Origin: [Clostridium] symbiosum
Lineage (GTDB): Bacteria > Bacillota > Clostridia > Lachnospirales > Lachnospiraceae
Assembly (NCBI GenBank): GCA_036419695.1
Contig: CP143946.1
Coordinates: 4,334,001 to 4,398,000 of the forward strand
DNA: 64,000 bases
Direction: 5' to 3'
In this document: positions 8,033-15,836 of the stretch, piece after piece
Position numbering within the stretch: the first letter of the stretch is position 1
How the letters are laid out: each line of letters opens with the position of its first letter
Notes under the pieces: generated by a model
What the model saw: only the letters and a program-made list of their open reading frames with translations
Databases searched by the model: none
What the model was told of the DNA's origin: nothing
Translations under genes and position numbers: made by a program

Positions 8033-9255
8033 TGATCCGCTCCATTTAAAAGATTCATCATTTCATGCGCACAGATATGGGCAAACTCCGGATCACAGAA
8101 GTTCAGGTCAAATGTTTTAAACGTGATTTCCGGTTTGAGTTCCTCCTCAAAGATCTTTTTCATCTTCCGGATTGTTTCCGGCTTGTTGAAAAACTCTCCG
8201 GGATAGCTGAGCGTACGCAGCCCTCCCATCGGAAGCACCACTTCTGTCCTTCCGGTTGAGTGGTTGAGCCGTTCTGCAATTGTTCTGGTTATATCTAAAA
8301 TCTCGTGTTCGTAAAGGCGGGTATGGGTCAAATCTTTATTGTGCCACACATATCCCCGCTCCTCCTGGTCATCGAACAGTTCTTCCGGACGCAGGCAGGC
8401 AAAATCAATTCCTCCTGGGCAGACAAGTGCCGGTATCCCCATTTCCGCAGCGGCGCACAGCCTGTTTACGGCGCCTTTGCTGTATCCGTAATTGCCAAAA
8501 TACTCCGCCGTCATCTCATGCAGGGAAAGATCCATCACGGCCGTGATGACTCCCTCCCGGATTAAATCTTCCATCACTTTTCCTCCAATCCCCGTGGAAT
8601 GGAAGCTGATGGTCTTCAACCCATTCTCCGCCAATTCATTGGATGCCTGCATGACGGTATCATTGGTAATGCCCATCAGAGTGGTGCCGATATACAATTC
8701 CCCTTTCGTATCAATCCCTCTGCTTCCATGGGTAACCATACCTATCATGGCGCTGACCGTATTGCCCAGCACTGCCTCGCTGATCGGGTTCATTCCTGCA
8801 AAGTCGACGATAGACGGAATTACGGCGATGTCCTTATCACCTACTACCGTATCGAAACAGCGGGAACCACTCGCAATTGTGGAACATATCATCTTGGGAA
8901 ACCCGATGGGTAACAGTCTCAGGGCTGCCGAACACACAACTGTATTCTGCAGTCCGCCCATCCCGATCACACCGTCTATCTTCTTCTGCTGATACAGCTT
9001 CGTCACTGTCTTTGCTATGCTCTCCGTCATCGCGGAGATAGCTCCGCTCTTATCAAATCCGTGTACCTGCTCCCAGGTATAACCTCCGGCCGCCAGCACC
9101 TCCTCACGTGTTATATCAGCCTTCAAAGGGATGCATGGCCCCGTGCTGATGTCCAGTATAAGAGGCTGGTTACCGCTCTTTCTAATCTTTTCCCGCACAA
9201 ATGTTATCTCGTGATATTTTGTATCACAGCAGGCTATAACCGCGATCACTGCCAT
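8029..9255 (-). CDS. Tm-1-like (UPF0261) ATP-binding protein
   Basis: This 408-residue protein belongs to the family of plant Tm-1 N-terminal domains and bacterial UPF0261 proteins. Markers are the opening IACCDTKYHEITFV, the GVIGMGGLQNTVVCSAALR loop, the CSTIASGSRCFDTVVGDKD region and the C-terminal VLPMGGLRTLSYPGEFF. Members are cytoplasmic, bind nucleotide, and are often found in bacterial operons with TIM-barrel or metabolic hydrolases; the reaction is not established. Here it lies 28 bases after a metallo-hydrolase gene and overlaps a class II aldolase gene, pointing to a catabolic role. The ATG at 9255 has only a weak ribosome site. Confidence 0.85.
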   Translation of the reverse strand: MAVIAVIACCDTKYHEITFVREKIRKSGNQPLILDISTGPCIPLKADITREEVLAAGGYTWEQVHGFDKSGAISAMTESIAKTVTKLYQQKKIDGVIGMGGLQNTVVCSAALRLLPIGFPKMICSTIASGSRCFDTVVGDKDIAVIPSIVDFAGMNPISEAVLGNTVSAMIGMVTHGSRGIDTKGELYIGTTLMGITNDTVMQASNELAENGLKTISFHSTGIGGKVMEDLIREGVITAVMDLSLHEMTAEYFGNYGYSKGAVNRLCAAAEMGIPALVCPGGIDFACLRPEELFDDQEERGYVWHNKDLTHTRLYEHEILDITRTIAERLNHSTGRTEVVLPMGGLRTLSYPGEFFNKPETIRKMKKIFEEELKPEITFKTFDLNFCDPEFAHICAHEMMNLLNGADQ

Positions 9256-9283
9256 ATTCTCGAAGTCACCCGGACTTCTTCTT

Positions 9284-10102
9284 TCACCTGCCTTCCTCTT
9301 TCACTCCAAGTACAGGCGACGCGGCAGCGCGATCAAGTATCTCCCTGTCGTGGCATGTGAGGATCCGATCCAGGCTCTCCGCCCGCTCTTTAATAAGCTC
9401 AATACTCTTCCATGTGGAAACAATATCAGAAAAGCGGTTGGGCGGCGTGATGTCATAGTGCAGTTTTTCGATTGGTTTCACATTATCCATAATAAAGATA
9501 GAATCACCGCAGCAGATATATTTACCGGCGGCCGTATCGATCTCAACGGACTGATGGCCCACGGAATGCCCCGGCGTCTCAAATACACGGACTCCCGGCA
9601 TAATCTCCGTCTCACCCTCCACAAGATTCATCTGGATTCCCTCAAAAGGCCTGGTGATTCCAAGCTCCGGCGCTTCATACGATTTGTAATACAGCGGAAT
9701 GGGGTTCATTGCAAATTCATACTCTTTTCGGTTAACATAAAATTGTGCATTGGTGAATTTCTCCATGTAAAAACAGTGATCCCAGTGCAGATGGGTAAAC
9801 ACTACAATGTCTATATCCTCCGGTTTATATCCCAAAGCAGCCAACTGCTCCGTGATTGCCATCCCTTCCGGCTGGCGTGAACCGTGGTGGTGATATTGAT
9901 CGGCGCGCTCCGTATAGGCCATGCCGGTATCTACCAGCAATAGCTTGTCGCCGCCTTCTACAAGGTATGTAAAGACCGGATACTCCTCTTCCTGATCAGA
10001 GGCCTCCGGATAGAATGCCACCGTTGAATGGTGGTAGAGATACTGCTTCGGGATCATTGTCACAAAGCCTGTATTGATGGGTCTTATTGTTAGATTACTC
10101 AT
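9284..10102 (-). CDS. Metallo-beta-lactamase-fold hydrolase (N-acyl homoserine lactonase-like)
   Basis: This 272-residue zinc hydrolase has the metal motif FTHLHWDHCFYMEKF (HxHxDH), the upstream LLVDTGM strand, the histidine in ETPGHSVGHQSVEI, and the aspartate in YICCGDSIFIMD. The closest description is the quorum-quenching lactonase subgroup, but in gut clostridia such proteins act on diverse esters or lactones, and no acyl-homoserine lactone role should be assumed. The start at 10102 has an ideal AGGAGG 7 bases upstream; a longer TTG reading is not needed. It is the first gene of the operon 10102-7445, behind a consensus promoter and an operator shared with dctP. Confidence 0.9.
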   Translation of the reverse strand: MSNLTIRPINTGFVTMIPKQYLYHHSTVAFYPEASDQEEEYPVFTYLVEGGDKLLLVDTGMAYTERADQYHHHGSRQPEGMAITEQLAALGYKPEDIDIVVFTHLHWDHCFYMEKFTNAQFYVNRKEYEFAMNPIPLYYKSYEAPELGITRPFEGIQMNLVEGETEIMPGVRVFETPGHSVGHQSVEIDTAAGKYICCGDSIFIMDNVKPIEKLHYDITPPNRFSDIVSTWKSIELIKERAESLDRILTCHDREILDRAAASPVLGVKEEGR

Positions 10103-10127
10103 GTGATACCTCCTGATGTTTGATGGG

Positions 10128-10185
10128 GTATCCAATTGTATCCAGTGTCCAATATCATTATATCGAAGGGGGGAGGCTTTGTCAA
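10128..10185 (-). promoter_or_regulatory. Promoter and operator of the metallo-hydrolase operon
   Basis: On the minus strand, a perfect TTGACA (10185-10180), 17 bases and a perfect TATAAT (10162-10157) are followed 4 bases later by the boxes TTGGACAC (10152-10145), GGATA (10143-10139) and TTGGATAC (10135-10128). The boxes match those at 6370-6391. A consensus promoter covered by an operator implies strong repression until an inducer is present. Confidence 0.75.
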
Positions 10186-10188
10186 GAG

Positions 10189-10212
10189 GATTTAGTTGCG
10201 GGGCGGGGACGC
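10189..10212 (+). repeat. Truncated end of the ~340-bp dispersed element (copy D)
   Basis: GATTTAGTTG followed by a G-rich stretch closely matches the end of the inverted copy at 34485. Only this end is present. The rest of the gap up to the gene at 10460 holds a terminator, a short repeat copy (10265-10292) and about 130 bases with no recognised feature. Confidence 0.45.
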
Positions 10213-10264
10213 GGCTGGGAGTGACGCGGGTTAATTTGTCCCGGCTTTATGGAAGGGATATAGT

Positions 10265-10292
10265 AAGCTTCGCGAACTTTTCATTGCCACTC
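10265..10292 (-). repeat. Terminator-adjacent repeat, copy 1
   Basis: On the minus strand this reads TGAGTGGCAATGAAAAG followed by TTCGCGAAGC, starting right at the T-run of the terminator at 10293-10327. The same sequence starts next to hairpins at 24370 and 46669. Confidence 0.75.
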
Positions 10293-10327
10293 AAAAAAGA
10301 GGACATGTATTTTTTAACATGCCCTCT
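10293..10327 (-). terminator. Intrinsic terminator of the PRTase gene
   Basis: On the minus strand, AGAGGGCATGT pairs with ACATGTCCTCT (one G-U pair), followed by six Ts. It lies about 130 bases past the stop of the gene at 10460. Confidence 0.8.
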
Positions 10328-10459
10328 CAATCTTATTGAAATAAACTTAACCAGCAAGCCATACAGGCTGTCAATCAATTTTTCTAATAATTTAATTCTT
10401 TGATTAATTGTTACCGTGTTTCGCCTCGCGGGATAATGCAGAGGCAGCGGCCGGTTCTC

Positions 10460-11098
10460 TTATAATAGCGAATAGCCAAACGTGTTTACAAGCGCATCCA
10501 GTTTCTTTCCGGCCTTGCACTGCGGGCAGTTTCTGTAGTCTGAATAGGCATAGTCCGGTAAATCTTTCTTGCCGAATACCGACTTAATCGGAACTCCGTT
10601 AACCTCGTCAAGTGCGCTGAAGATTGCCGATACGCCCATAAGGATGCCGTCATAATACTGGATGCACTCAACGGCTTTATTAACCGTAAGTCCTGTTGTT
10701 ACCGTGGACATCAGAATCATAACGTGTTTTCCCCTAATCATCGGGAGCAGGTTCTCTCTGAAGATAATCTGGCTGTTGTTGTTAAATTCAGGACTCACAA
10801 CGTAAACTGTCTTGTGTGCATTCATGGAGAGAAAACCGCCTTTTGTCAGTTCTTCCGACAAAAATGCTCCGATTACTTCCGTCTCCTCCATACACACGAT
10901 GGTATCAATCACCGTGTCATAGAGATACATGCTTACCAGATCCCTGGCTACTTCCTGCGCCTCGCTGGTTCTTGTCTTCATTGTAGTCATATCAATGTAG
11001 TAATTGATATGGGCGTGGTTGGTTGCGAAATGTCCGGGCAGTACCTTTAAAGCGACATCGGTTCCTGCTGTCTTAATCTTGGTATACTTATTCTCCAT
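10460..11098 (-). CDS. Phosphoribosyltransferase-like protein
   Basis: This 212-residue cytoplasmic protein resembles orotate phosphoribosyltransferase-type PRTases common in Lachnospiraceae. Seen: VARDLVSMYLYDTVIDTIVC, then EETEVIGAFLSEEL, and a strand-loop HVMILMSTVTTGLTVNKAVE in the place of the PRPP loop. The usual two acidic residues before TTG are missing here (STVTTG), so PRPP binding may be altered. The C-terminal YRNCPQCKAGKKLDALV carries a CxxC pair. The ATG at 11098 has AAGGGGGCG upstream; an upstream reading to 11128 lacks this. It stands alone with its own terminator. An enzymatic or regulatory role in pyrimidine metabolism is only an inference. Confidence 0.7.
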   Translation of the reverse strand: MENKYTKIKTAGTDVALKVLPGHFATNHAHINYYIDMTTMKTRTSEAQEVARDLVSMYLYDTVIDTIVCMEETEVIGAFLSEELTKGGFLSMNAHKTVYVVSPEFNNNSQIIFRENLLPMIRGKHVMILMSTVTTGLTVNKAVECIQYYDGILMGVSAIFSALDEVNGVPIKSVFGKKDLPDYAYSDYRNCPQCKAGKKLDALVNTFGYSLL

Positions 11099-11219
11099 AT
11101 AAACGCCCCCTTCATAAGAAAGTCTCAACTGTAACTTATCTTTATTATACTAAAAACCCGGGACTATAACAAGATAAAATCTGTACATTTACGAATCTTT
11201 TATAAGATATCAGATATTA

Positions 11220-13097
11220 TCAATTCATGGCGGTTGGTTCTGCGGCAGATTCAAGCACACATTCCAGGAATCTCTCCCCGTATTTTTCATACTTGACTTC
11301 ACCGACGCCGGACACGTTAAGCATCTCCTCCCTTGACTGAGGTTTCACAATGCTCATATGGGTCAGCGTTTTATCGGAAAATACAATATACGGCGGAACC
11401 TTAGCCTCTCTGGCAATCTCCATCCGAAGTGCCCGCAGCTTTTCAAACAGCTTCTCGTCCTCCTCGGTAAATTCCCCACCGGAAAGTCCGGCCGCAAATC
11501 CCTTGCCGGTTTTTTTCTTCTTTGCGCCCCTCTCTTTTGCTTCGTGTTCCTGTTCTTTTGCCATCTTCATGACAACGGATTCCTCGTCATTCAGGACGGC
11601 CATTGATTTTTCCGTCAGCTTCACAAGCATGTATTCATCATTTGTCACTCGCAGATAATCGTTGAGAAGCAGGTAATTCATCACCTGGCGCAGTTTAAAC
11701 GCCGGAACCTTGGCTGCCGCGGCATACCATGCATTCTCGTCCATATGGTACTGCCTGATTTTGGCCGTGTTGGCGCCGCGCACCGTGTCAAGAATCACGT
11801 TGACGCCATATCTCTGCCTGCAGTCTTCCACACAGCCGATTGCCGCTTTGGCCGTCTCCGTAACATCCACCGTCTCAAACTGGCTCAGGCAGTTGGAGCA
11901 GTTTCCACAGTAATTTCCACCATATTCCCCAAAGTAGCGCAGGATGTAATCTCTCAGGCATTCATTGGTGAAACAGTAATATGTCATCTTGCGCAGCCGT
12001 TCGCGGTCCCTCTCCTGAACCAGTTCCCTGGTCACAAAGTCCAGCTCCTGGTTGTCCTGGTTATTATCAATAAAAAACTGGTTGGTAATCACATCCTGGC
12101 CGCCATACAGCAGGATGCACTCGGCCGGTTCACCGTCCCTGCCCGCACGCCCCGCCTCCTGGTAGTAACTCTCGATGTTCTTCGGCATGTTGTAATGAAT
12201 GACAAACCGTACATCCGATTTATCAATTCCCATGCCAAATGCATTCGTTGCGATCATCAGATTCTTTCTGTCATAAATAAAATCTTCCTGGTTCCGTTTT
12301 CTCTCCGCATCGCTCAGCCCCGCATGATAGCGTGTCACCTCAAAACCTTCATCGGCCAGCCTTTTGCTGACCTCCTCCACTGTCTTTCTGGTCAGGCAGT
12401 AGACAATTCCGCTTTGATCCGGATGGCATTCTATGTAATTCTTCATCGTCGCATAACGGTCTTTCGGCGACTGCACCGAGAACCACAGATTCGGCCGGTC
12501 AAACCCGGTCGCCACCACCGTCGGTTCCCTCAGCATCAGGATGTCAATCACATCATCCCTCACCTCTTTTGTCGCAGTCGCTGTAAAGGCGCTGATGACC
12601 GGCCTCTTCGGAAGCTTATCGACAAACTCCATAATTTTTAAATAGCTCGGCCTGAAATCCTGTCCCCACTGTGACACACAGTGCGCCTCATCAACGACCA
12701 GCATCGAAATCTCGGCATGCGTGGCAAAATCAAGAAATTCCTCCGTCACCAGCCTCTCGGGGGCAACGTAAATAATCGGATACCTTCCCTCTCTCGCATA
12801 GGAGAGCGCTTTATAATACTGGCTTACCGTCAGGGAACTGTTCAGATACGCGGCATGAACGCCGGCCTGGTTCAGGGCTGATACCTGATCCTGCATTAAA
12901 GAAATTAATGGTGAAATGACTAACGTGATTCCCTTCATCATCAGGGCCGGAACCTGAAAACACAACGACTTTCCGGCGCCGGTAGGCATAATCCCCAAAG
13001 TATCCTGTCCGGAAAGGATACTGTCAATCAACGCTTCCTGCCCCTCCCGGAATTCTTCATATCCAAAATAGTGTTTTAATACCTGATATTTATCCAT
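11220..13097 (-). CDS. recQ: ATP-dependent DNA helicase RecQ
   Basis: This is a 3'-5' helicase of 625 residues for recombination and fork repair. Walker A is at about residues 38-44 (MPTGAGKS), followed by the DEAH box (VVDEAHCVSQWGQDFRPSYL) with the RecQ aromatic-rich loop. The second RecA lobe ends QEAGRAGRDGEP. The zinc-binding subdomain has cysteines in YYCFTNECLRDYIL and NYCGNCSNC. A winged-helix RQC domain follows, and a C-terminal HRDC domain contains PPYIVFSDKTL and SGVGEVKYEKYGE. Length and domain order match bacterial RecQ. It is probably monocistronic. Confidence 0.96.
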   Translation of the reverse strand: MDKYQVLKHYFGYEEFREGQEALIDSILSGQDTLGIMPTGAGKSLCFQVPALMMKGITLVISPLISLMQDQVSALNQAGVHAAYLNSSLTVSQYYKALSYAREGRYPIIYVAPERLVTEEFLDFATHAEISMLVVDEAHCVSQWGQDFRPSYLKIMEFVDKLPKRPVISAFTATATKEVRDDVIDILMLREPTVVATGFDRPNLWFSVQSPKDRYATMKNYIECHPDQSGIVYCLTRKTVEEVSKRLADEGFEVTRYHAGLSDAERKRNQEDFIYDRKNLMIATNAFGMGIDKSDVRFVIHYNMPKNIESYYQEAGRAGRDGEPAECILLYGGQDVITNQFFIDNNQDNQELDFVTRELVQERDRERLRKMTYYCFTNECLRDYILRYFGEYGGNYCGNCSNCLSQFETVDVTETAKAAIGCVEDCRQRYGVNVILDTVRGANTAKIRQYHMDENAWYAAAAKVPAFKLRQVMNYLLLNDYLRVTNDEYMLVKLTEKSMAVLNDEESVVMKMAKEQEHEAKERGAKKKKTGKGFAAGLSGGEFTEEDEKLFEKLRALRMEIAREAKVPPYIVFSDKTLTHMSIVKPQSREEMLNVSGVGEVKYEKYGERFLECVLESAAEPTAMN

Positions 13098-13341
13098 AAA
13101 AATATAAAATCTCCTTTTCCGTCATCTGCATTCTGACAGAACGTCTAAACCCTCTTTATCATATCATGACGGGAATAGATTTTCTACTTTCTTTTTTGGG
13201 GGTTATGATACTTATACATTATGATGGCATTTAGTCAAAATCGAAAGCAGAATTTAATAATTAAATTCCTTGCTAAATTCCAGACAAAACCACTAAAACA
13301 GACCAGGTGTCATTCCCCTGGCCTTTAAAGATATTCAGTGA

Positions 13342-13683
13342 CTTCGACAATCCCCTCCCCATTTGAAGAAATAGAACAAATCAGCGGCCGCAGGCCGTGA
13401 TTCGGGATGGCGGAAACCTTTGCGTCTTCAGTCCCGGCCATAACCTGCCTGTGGGGAAGAAGGGAGAAAAAGATTCCGGAGGGAACCTGAAGTTCATCGG
13501 CACTTACCGAGGTTTTTCACGAGGTTAGTACCGTTATGTACTTCGAAGAGCGCGAGCGTTTCCCGAAGGAACTTTTTCTGCCCGGATTCCCCACCCGCGA
13601 CAACCTGACGCCCGGGACTGAAGACTCATAACCTCCCCATCCCGAATCCCAGCCGACACCGGCGGCGTTCTCATCTCTCAAAT
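13342..13683 (+). repeat. ~340-bp structured dispersed element, copy A
   Basis: This is one of three related intergenic elements. GTCTTCAGTCCCGG (13424-13437) pairs with CCGGGACTGAAGAC (13612-13625). Outside it, GATTCGGGATGG pairs with CCATCCCGAATC. Inside it, AGAAAAAG and TTCC pair with GGAA and CTTTTTCT. It is ~80% identical by eye to copy B (34853-35179), and copy C (34485-34830) keeps the stems with different sequence. The right end overlaps the last codons of the gene at 13671. The 573-base gap from 13098 to 13670 otherwise holds no gene. A short CCAGG/CCTGG hairpin lies near 13297-13322. Confidence 0.8.
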
Positions 13684-14324
13684 CCCGCCTCCGCAAAATA
13701 GGAAGGCAGATGAAAATCCGGCACATCGCTCTCTATCCTTGAATAGCTCATATAATGCTCGATCTCGGGACTCTCGGATATCTTGTAGAAATTACAGCGC
13801 ATCCGTCCTGCCCCATCTCCTGCTGCCAGCCAGTCCTCCAGTTTTCTGCCTGTCAATTCCCTAAGATACCACTCCGGTATCAGAAAATCCACCCTCCAGC
13901 CGTCCCGGCCGATGACGGCGTTGCAGCGGCTTTCCCGGTATACCTGGTCCGGTATAAATTCCCTGTTTTCTTTGCCATAGCCATACTGGGCATACATTGC
14001 CGCATTGGCATTGAGTTCAAAGTTCAGATACAGGCACCTGCCGTCAATCTCCCCCGGTACGCCTCCCTCATGGATGGGGAATGCCAGGAATAATTCCAGG
14101 GCGCTGTCCGTCCATACGGGTCCCTTATGGTAGACATGGACTCTGTGAGGGTTTGTCTCCTCACAGGCCATGCGGACCAGGAGACCTTTTCCCTCCTGGT
14201 ATCCCATATACGCCCATGATTTGGGCTGCATTCTGCAGTTCCACTGAACCTCTGTAATCTCCGCTTTCACGCAGGATTCTATCTCCATCGGAGATTTGAT
14301 TTTTCTGATTTTGTATTCCTTCAT
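13671..14324 (-). CDS. Carbohydrate-binding family 9-like protein
   Basis: This 217-residue protein resembles the CBM9-like beta-sandwich proteins. Seen: VQWNCRMQPKSWAYMGYQEG, the core strands LLVRMACEETNPHRVHVYHK, then GPVWTDSALELFLAFP and LYLNFELNANAAMYAQYGYG, and the family-typical WRVDFLIPEWYLREL. It has no signal peptide, so it is a cytoplasmic protein and not a secreted cellulose-binding module. The role is unknown. I chose the ATG at 14324 because GGGGGAG precedes it. Its last four codons coincide with the edge of repeat copy A, so the C-terminus may have been shaped by insertion of the element. Confidence 0.8.
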   Translation of the reverse strand: MKEYKIRKIKSPMEIESCVKAEITEVQWNCRMQPKSWAYMGYQEGKGLLVRMACEETNPHRVHVYHKGPVWTDSALELFLAFPIHEGGVPGEIDGRCLYLNFELNANAAMYAQYGYGKENREFIPDQVYRESRCNAVIGRDGWRVDFLIPEWYLRELTGRKLEDWLAAGDGAGRMRCNFYKISESPEIEHYMSYSRIESDVPDFHLPSYFAEAGFER

Positions 14325-14358
14325 CTTGTAACTCCCCCTGTTTACTCCGTAATTTCTA

Positions 14359-14384
14359 TTACTGTCCACTACCGTGAACAGTAA
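14359..14384. repeat. Dispersed palindrome, TTACTGTCCAC/GTGAACAGTAA
   Basis: Eleven-base arms with one mismatch around TACC. Related palindromes lie at 15795-15821, 22792-22818 and 44497-44523. Confidence 0.6.
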
Positions 14385-14400
14385 CAAATTTCTTCCCTTC

Positions 14401-15192
14401 TTACAGCATCCCCAGTGTTTCAAGGGCATAGGCTATCCCGTCCGCCTCGACCGTCTTCGTCGTAAAAGTGGCGTAAGGCTCCAGCCCGCTGTCATGTTTT
14501 CCCATCAGCACCGAGTTGAGTGAATACTGAAACATGGAAAGGTCGTTCATGCTGTCACCGAACACCCATGCGTCTTCCTTCGCAATCCCGTACCGTTTCA
14601 GGATTGCTTCGATGGCCGTTGCCTTGGAATGTCCAACCGGGATACATTCATAAAAATCCCCGCCTCTGTCGATTACTTCAAACTCATCCTTCAGCGTGGC
14701 AAAGAATTCTTCTCTTCTGCTCTCTCCATCCGCCACAACGCAGAACTTTGTGATCTCATAGGAGTTGTCGTCCCATCCCAGAGGAATATAGGCATCCGAC
14801 GCTTTCAGAAGACGAATCATACGCTCCACCACGGGCATCCTGGATTTTCCATTATTGAAATAGCAGCCCTCGACTCCTTCCAGCACGCCGTCCAGTCCAA
14901 AACGGATAATATCCTCCTTCAGGCGTAACGCCCTTTCGGCCGAAACTCTCCGGTCATAGAGAATTTCATCCCCCACTGTAATATAGGTGCCGCAGCCGCA
15001 CAGAAGCCCGTCCAGTTCCACCTCGCTTCTGATTCCCTCTGTCTGGCAGTACGTCCTGCCCGTGTTGATAAACACAAGGTTTCCCCTCTGCCTGGTTTTT
15101 TTTAAGGCAAGTACCGCGCTCTGCGGTACCTGCCTTGTAATCTCACTGAATAATGTTCCGTCAATATCAAAAAATAGCGCTTTCCTATTCAT
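14401..15192 (-). CDS. HAD-superfamily phosphatase, Cof type
   Basis: This 263-residue phosphatase shows all four HAD motifs. Motif I is FFDIDGTLF with the nucleophile Asp, motif II is VFINTGRTY, the motif III lysine is in VGHSKATAIEAIL, and motif IV is WVFGDSMNDLSMF. The C2B-type cap between motifs II and III places it in the Cof subfamily, which dephosphorylates sugar phosphates and cofactors such as FMN or PLP. The start at 15192 overlaps the xpt stop by 8 bases, implying coupled expression. The precise substrate is unknown. Confidence 0.92.
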   Translation of the reverse strand: MNRKALFFDIDGTLFSEITRQVPQSAVLALKKTRQRGNLVFINTGRTYCQTEGIRSEVELDGLLCGCGTYITVGDEILYDRRVSAERALRLKEDIIRFGLDGVLEGVEGCYFNNGKSRMPVVERMIRLLKASDAYIPLGWDDNSYEITKFCVVADGESRREEFFATLKDEFEVIDRGGDFYECIPVGHSKATAIEAILKRYGIAKEDAWVFGDSMNDLSMFQYSLNSVLMGKHDSGLEPYATFTTKTVEADGIAYALETLGML

Positions 15193-15766
15193 CTCTGAAC
15201 ACGATCTCTCCTGTCTTATCATCCATGCTGTCCACAATAGCCAGCGATTCCAGCCGGATTCCATTCTCGCGGATACGCTTACCGCCATCCTGGAATCCCT
15301 TTTCAATGACAATTCCGGCGCCTGCCAGCTCTGCCCCTGAATCCTGAATCAATGCCGTAAGGCCTTCCAGTGCCTTTCCGTTGGCCAGAAAATCGTCTAT
15401 CACGAGGACCTTGTCCCCCTCTCCCAGAAACTCTTTGGATACAATGATATCGTAAACCGTTCCGTGGGTAAAGGATTCCACTTTCGTGGTGTATACGTCC
15501 CCTGCTATATTCTTGGTCTTCGTCTTTTTTGCAAACACAACCGGTACGTCGAAATATTCCGCCACAATACAGGCAATTCCGATGCCGGACGCCTCGATTG
15601 TGAGGATTTTATTAATCTCCGTACCCTCAAAACGTCTCTTAAATTCTTTGCCAATCTCTTTAAAGAGCCCTATATCCATCTGATGGTTTAAAAAGCGGTC
15701 CACCTTCAGGACATTGCCTGCTTTCACTACCCCGTCTTTGCGGATTCGGTCCAATAAAATCTGCAT
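15185..15766 (-). CDS. xpt: Xanthine phosphoribosyltransferase
   Basis: This salvage enzyme converts xanthine plus PRPP to XMP. It has 193 residues, the normal Xpt length. The opening MQILLDRIRKDGVVKAGNVL and RFLNHQMDIGL is diagnostic, with TIEASGIGIA for base binding and the PRPP loop VLVIDDFLANGKAL at about 120-133. The start at 15766 has GGTGGGG 9 bases upstream. The upstream region (71 bases) is too short for a purine riboswitch and does not match one; it contains a palindrome (15795-15821) flanked by TATAATACAAA repeats. It is co-transcribed with the HAD phosphatase. Confidence 0.95.
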   Translation of the reverse strand: MQILLDRIRKDGVVKAGNVLKVDRFLNHQMDIGLFKEIGKEFKRRFEGTEINKILTIEASGIGIACIVAEYFDVPVVFAKKTKTKNIAGDVYTTKVESFTHGTVYDIIVSKEFLGEGDKVLVIDDFLANGKALEGLTALIQDSGAELAGAGIVIEKGFQDGGKRIRENGIRLESLAIVDSMDDKTGEIVFRDE

Positions 15767-15794
15767 ATGATATTCCCCACCTGCTTTTGTATTA

Positions 15795-15821
15795 TAACAG
15801 TTCAGACAGCATGAACTGTTA
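15795..15821. repeat. Palindrome TAACAGTTCA/TGAACTGTTA flanked by direct repeats
   Basis: Perfect 10-bp arms (15795-15804, 15812-15821). On the minus strand TATAATACAAA occurs on both sides, as if the palindrome split or duplicated a target. It is related to the other GTTCAC-type palindromes in the window. Confidence 0.55.
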
Positions 15822-15836
15822 CTTTGTATTATACTT

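Noticed and set aside
9284..10102. Quorum-quenching acyl-homoserine lactonase
   Set aside because: The fold and metal motif fit, but nothing in the context involves signalling; a catabolic hydrolase is at least as likely.
13517..13726. Short reading frame inside repeat copy A
   Set aside because: No ribosome site, and the matching region of copy B does not keep the frame; the sequence is explained by stem pairing.
15767..15836. Possible purine riboswitch before xpt
   Set aside because: The leader is only about 70 bases, lacks the conserved three-way junction sequences, and is occupied by a dispersed palindrome.
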